A stretch of 25,364 nt of DNA from Acidilobaceae archaeon UBA158 (GTDB lineage Archaea > Thermoproteota > Thermoprotei_A > Sulfolobales > Acidilobaceae): positions 19,263 through 44,626 of the forward strand of contig DAXV01000058.1 in assembly GCA_002506595.1 (NCBI GenBank), written 5' to 3'. Below the pieces are notes generated by a model. The model was not told the DNA's origin, ran no database searches, and was given only the letters and a program-made list of their open reading frames with translations. Shown here piece by piece: positions 23,187 to 25,364 of this stretch; position 1 is the stretch's first letter; each line of letters opens with the position of its first letter. The translations under genes and the position numbers were made by a program.

Positions 23187-24101
23187 TCACCTCACAATAA
23201 CACAGCCTGTCCCATTATAAAAAACATGCTTACTTGTCATTTCCCAAGATCCATCACTATGAATTATTGCAGATGCTCTCCTGGTTGCCCAACAACTAGT
23301 AACAATACCTATTGCAAATGATGCAGGATGTCTATATGCATAATCTATCTTTACATCTAAAGCAGTTAATTGCCCGCCAAATCCATGAGGTCCTAATTCA
23401 AGCTTATTTATTTCATTTAATAAATCTACTTCCATTTTTGCTAAATTTGGATCCGGATTTCTTTCGCCTATTGGTCTTAATAGCGATTTTTTAGCTAAAG
23501 TCATAGCTATATCACCTCCTGCAGCGATTGAGATCCCTACAATTAAAGGAGGGCATGGTAAAGGACCAAATTTTACAATAGTATCAATTACTCCTCTCTT
23601 TAGTTTATCAAACCCTTCTATTGGCTCGCTCATAATTAGAGTTGAAGGAAATTCGCTACCCCCACCTTTTGTCATAAACCATACCTTTAAATCGTCTCCC
23701 TCAACTATATCAAAATGCATCCATGGTATGTATCTGCCTGTATTATCACCGCTGTTTTTCTTATAAAATGGATCTACTGCATTTGGCCTTAAATAACCAT
23801 CTTTCGTGACCTTTCTTAAAGCCTGAATTGCTGCTTTCGAAATACCAGCCCTAATAGGGAAGTTTTCTCCCATCTCTATAAAAAAATAAGGAGTTCCAGT
23901 ATCTTGGCAAATTGGAACTTTTTTGGCGCATGCTATTTCTATATCTTGCAATATTGCTTCAAGTTGTCTTTTTGCAGCCATATTAGTTTCTTTTTCATAA
24001 GCATTTTTCAATCCATCATATACATCAACAGGTATGCTAGTCGATGCAGTTTTAATTAATTCATAAAATATACCTGTTAAATTTTCATCTGTTATTCCCA
24101 A
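23187..24101 (-). CDS. Class I fumarate hydratase, alpha subunit
   Basis: A 304-residue N-terminal-type (alpha) subunit that carries the 4Fe-4S cluster of class I fumarase. The three expected ligand cysteines are seen: Cys65 in PICQDTGTPYFF, Cys183 in PLPCPPLIVG and Cys270 in VTSCWATRRAS. KGGGSEFPS (145-153) and GPHGFGGQLTALDV (237-250) are further signatures. The start is TTG at 24099-24101, preceded by GTGAGGT about 3 nt upstream; the next ATG (residue 41) is inside conserved sequence, so TTG is preferred. It is the first gene of the alpha-beta operon. It is a likely client of the Suf system in this window. Confidence 0.92.
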   Translation of the reverse strand: MGITDENLTGIFYELIKTASTSIPVDVYDGLKNAYEKETNMAAKRQLEAILQDIEIACAKKVPICQDTGTPYFFIEMGENFPIRAGISKAAIQALRKVTKDGYLRPNAVDPFYKKNSGDNTGRYIPWMHFDIVEGDDLKVWFMTKGGGSEFPSTLIMSEPIEGFDKLKRGVIDTIVKFGPLPCPPLIVGISIAAGGDIAMTLAKKSLLRPIGERNPDPNLAKMEVDLLNEINKLELGPHGFGGQLTALDVKIDYAYRHPASFAIGIVTSCWATRRASAIIHSDGSWEMTSKHVFYNGTGCVIVR

Positions 24102-24177
24102 AATACCTCACCGTTCTTTAAAATATTGCTTGAGAATAATATTCTTAAATATAAGAAATATTAATAACGTTTCAAAT

Positions 24178-25182
24178 TTAACTAATAAATTTTTTAATTT
24201 CCTCTACAACCTTATATGAGGAATCATTTATTTCTAAAGGATCTATATCTTCCTTTTTTAGATGCTCTATTTCATTTTTTATATCTATATCTAAAATTTT
24301 ATTGCATGGATAAACTCTAAAACCTTTTCTATTTCTCATAATATTTGCATTTTCTATATGCTCAAAATGATTTTCTATAAACAAAAATATTGTCTTTTTC
24401 TTTAATGCATTAGATTCTACGACACTTCCATAGCCAGAAAGACTTATTATAATTCCTGCATCTTTTATTAATTTTTTGGGATTAGGATCAAAATATTTAG
24501 AGGAACCAATTATTTTAACATCATATTCTTTCATTTTTTCCTTTAGCTTTTCTGCAACTTTAAGTCCAGCATTAGTACCTCCTATGTTAACTAAAATATA
24601 GTCTCCTTCATTTGTATCTACTTTAAAATAATCATCTGAAAAAGCAGGACCTAAGTTAATAAAATTTTTATCTTTATCCCATAAACTTAAGTTTATCTTT
24701 AAGCTAAACTTTTCATTAATTCTATTTATTAAACCTAAATTTAATCTTGGTATGATTAATTTTTCAAAATAGCTGTTTGATTTAACATTTACCTTTGTAA
24801 AATCTGTTAAGAAAACAGACCTTTCTTTTGGAATATTGACGAACATAAATTCCCAGAATTCATCTGCAATAATTAAATCATAATCATCAAAATTAATTTC
24901 ATTTGTTATTAATTCAGCATTGTGTTTAACAGCTTTGTATAATCGATAAGCATCAATAGGATTAATTTTCACTTCACAGTTCTTTATCATTTTTTCTATA
25001 TAATCACCTAAGCTATAAAGACTATTAGATATTTCATTAATATTCTCTCCCCTTTCTTTAAGATATTTTAAAGCATTTCCTGAAGTAAGCCATTCAACAT
25101 TACCATTTATATTTTTTCTTATATGATAATCTCTGGTCACATGACCTAAACCAACACTTGATGATGCATACAGCACTCTCAT
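24178..25182 (-). CDS. GT-B fold glycosyltransferase (MurG/GT28-like)
   Basis: A 334-residue protein. The N-terminus MRVLYASSSVGLGHVTRD (1-18) has the GxGH loop of MurG/UGT-type GT-B enzymes. The C-terminal half begins with YILVNIGGTNAGLKVAEKL and contains IIISLSGYGSVVESNALKKKT, equivalent to the nucleotide-sugar binding SGxGTxxEA segment of GT28 enzymes. ENHFEHIENANIM matches the xxxQxxNA region that contacts the sugar. It probably transfers a sugar from a UDP-type donor to a lipid or protein. The acceptor is unknown. No membrane helix is evident; it is likely peripheral at the inner membrane face. The start ATG has only a weak GATGA ribosome site. It is a single gene 76 bp upstream of the fumarase operon. 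Confidence 0.8.
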   Translation of the reverse strand: MRVLYASSSVGLGHVTRDYHIRKNINGNVEWLTSGNALKYLKERGENINEISNSLYSLGDYIEKMIKNCEVKINPIDAYRLYKAVKHNAELITNEINFDDYDLIIADEFWEFMFVNIPKERSVFLTDFTKVNVKSNSYFEKLIIPRLNLGLINRINEKFSLKINLSLWDKDKNFINLGPAFSDDYFKVDTNEGDYILVNIGGTNAGLKVAEKLKEKMKEYDVKIIGSSKYFDPNPKKLIKDAGIIISLSGYGSVVESNALKKKTIFLFIENHFEHIENANIMRNRKGFRVYPCNKILDIDIKNEIEHLKKEDIDPLEINDSSYKVVEEIKKFIS

Positions 25183-25288
25183 TTTTATTCATCAATTCTA
25201 TTATTTATTCTTTTTTTAAGTTTTGGCATATATTACAAAACCAAACATATTTTAAGAAAAGGGTCTTAAATAATATTTTTTATGATAT

Positions 25289-25364
25289 TCATTTCCCAAA
25301 ATTTCTTTGTTGTAAAGAATACCAATCTAAGGCTTTATTTAATTCATTACCATTGAAATCTGGC
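25289..25364 (-). CDS. C-terminal fragment of a gene cut by the window edge
   Basis: An open minus-strand frame of 24 codons runs in from the right edge to TGA at 25289-25291. The peptide (ends ALDWYSLQQRNFGK) has ordinary composition and looks like a real C-terminus. About 107 bp of AT-rich sequence separate it from the glycosyltransferase start. The family is not recognised. Confidence 0.4.
   Translation of the reverse strand, partial: PDFNGNELNKALDWYSLQQRNFGK

Overview
This 25.4 kb window is very AT-rich, densely coded and archaeal. Most genes are preceded by TATA/BRE-type promoters and short leaders. Several starts are set by a GGTGAT-type Shine-Dalgarno sequence, complementary to an archaeal 16S tail, placed 3-5 nt before the start codon. 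The gene set (Hjc resolvase, PIN-ATPase-KH protein, archaeal citrate synthase, SufCBD, class I and class II fumarase homologues, Kdp K+ pump) suggests a thermophilic, probably acidophilic Thermoproteota (crenarchaeon). The very low GC would fit a Caldisphaera-like organism, but that genus call is a guess made without a database search.

Layout. (1) 1-116 looks like the right end of an IS200/IS605-type element; it supplies the last codons and stop of the next gene. (2) 96-3216, minus: PIN-ATPase-KH protein followed by a CPA2-type antiporter with CBS domains, a two-gene operon. (3) 3350-4228 is a shortened amidohydrolase-like protein. It overlaps tail-to-tail with a PfkB-family sugar kinase (minus, to 5111). 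(4) 5238-7060, plus: two-gene ABC-2 exporter. (5) 7088-8883, minus: citrate synthase and Holliday junction resolvase Hjc. (6) 9011-10103, plus: tandem duplicate ferritin-like proteins that share a 91-bp identical block. (7) 10234-10803 is a class II aldolase-like protein; 10867-12456 (minus) is a radical SAM protein. (8) 12607-14329, plus: FumC-like lyase overlapping a small HEPN-like gene. (9) 14415-17725, plus: sufCBD, with a perfect palindrome at the predicted transcription start. (10) 17726-18226 is a non-coding-looking spacer. It holds a promoter-like element with tandem TTCGAAC motifs and a 29-codon KdpF-like micro-ORF. (11) 18227-22510, minus: kdpA-kdpB-kdpC, preceded by a 23-codon micro-ORF. 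(12) 22563-24101, minus: class I fumarase alpha and beta subunits. (13) 24178-25182, minus: GT-B glycosyltransferase. The C-terminal end of another gene lies at the right edge.

Functional themes are central carbon metabolism (citrate synthase, two unrelated fumarase types), Fe-S supply (SufCBD, with Fe-S clients fumarase I and the radical SAM protein nearby), and ion homeostasis (Kdp pump, antiporter). I see no CRISPR array, tRNA, rRNA, prophage or recognisable defence island. The least ordinary signals are small: the KdpF-like micro-ORF with a GTG or ATC start, the kdp leader micro-ORF, the suf palindrome, the gene-conversion block in the ferritin-like pair, and the IS end fused to the antiporter C-terminus.
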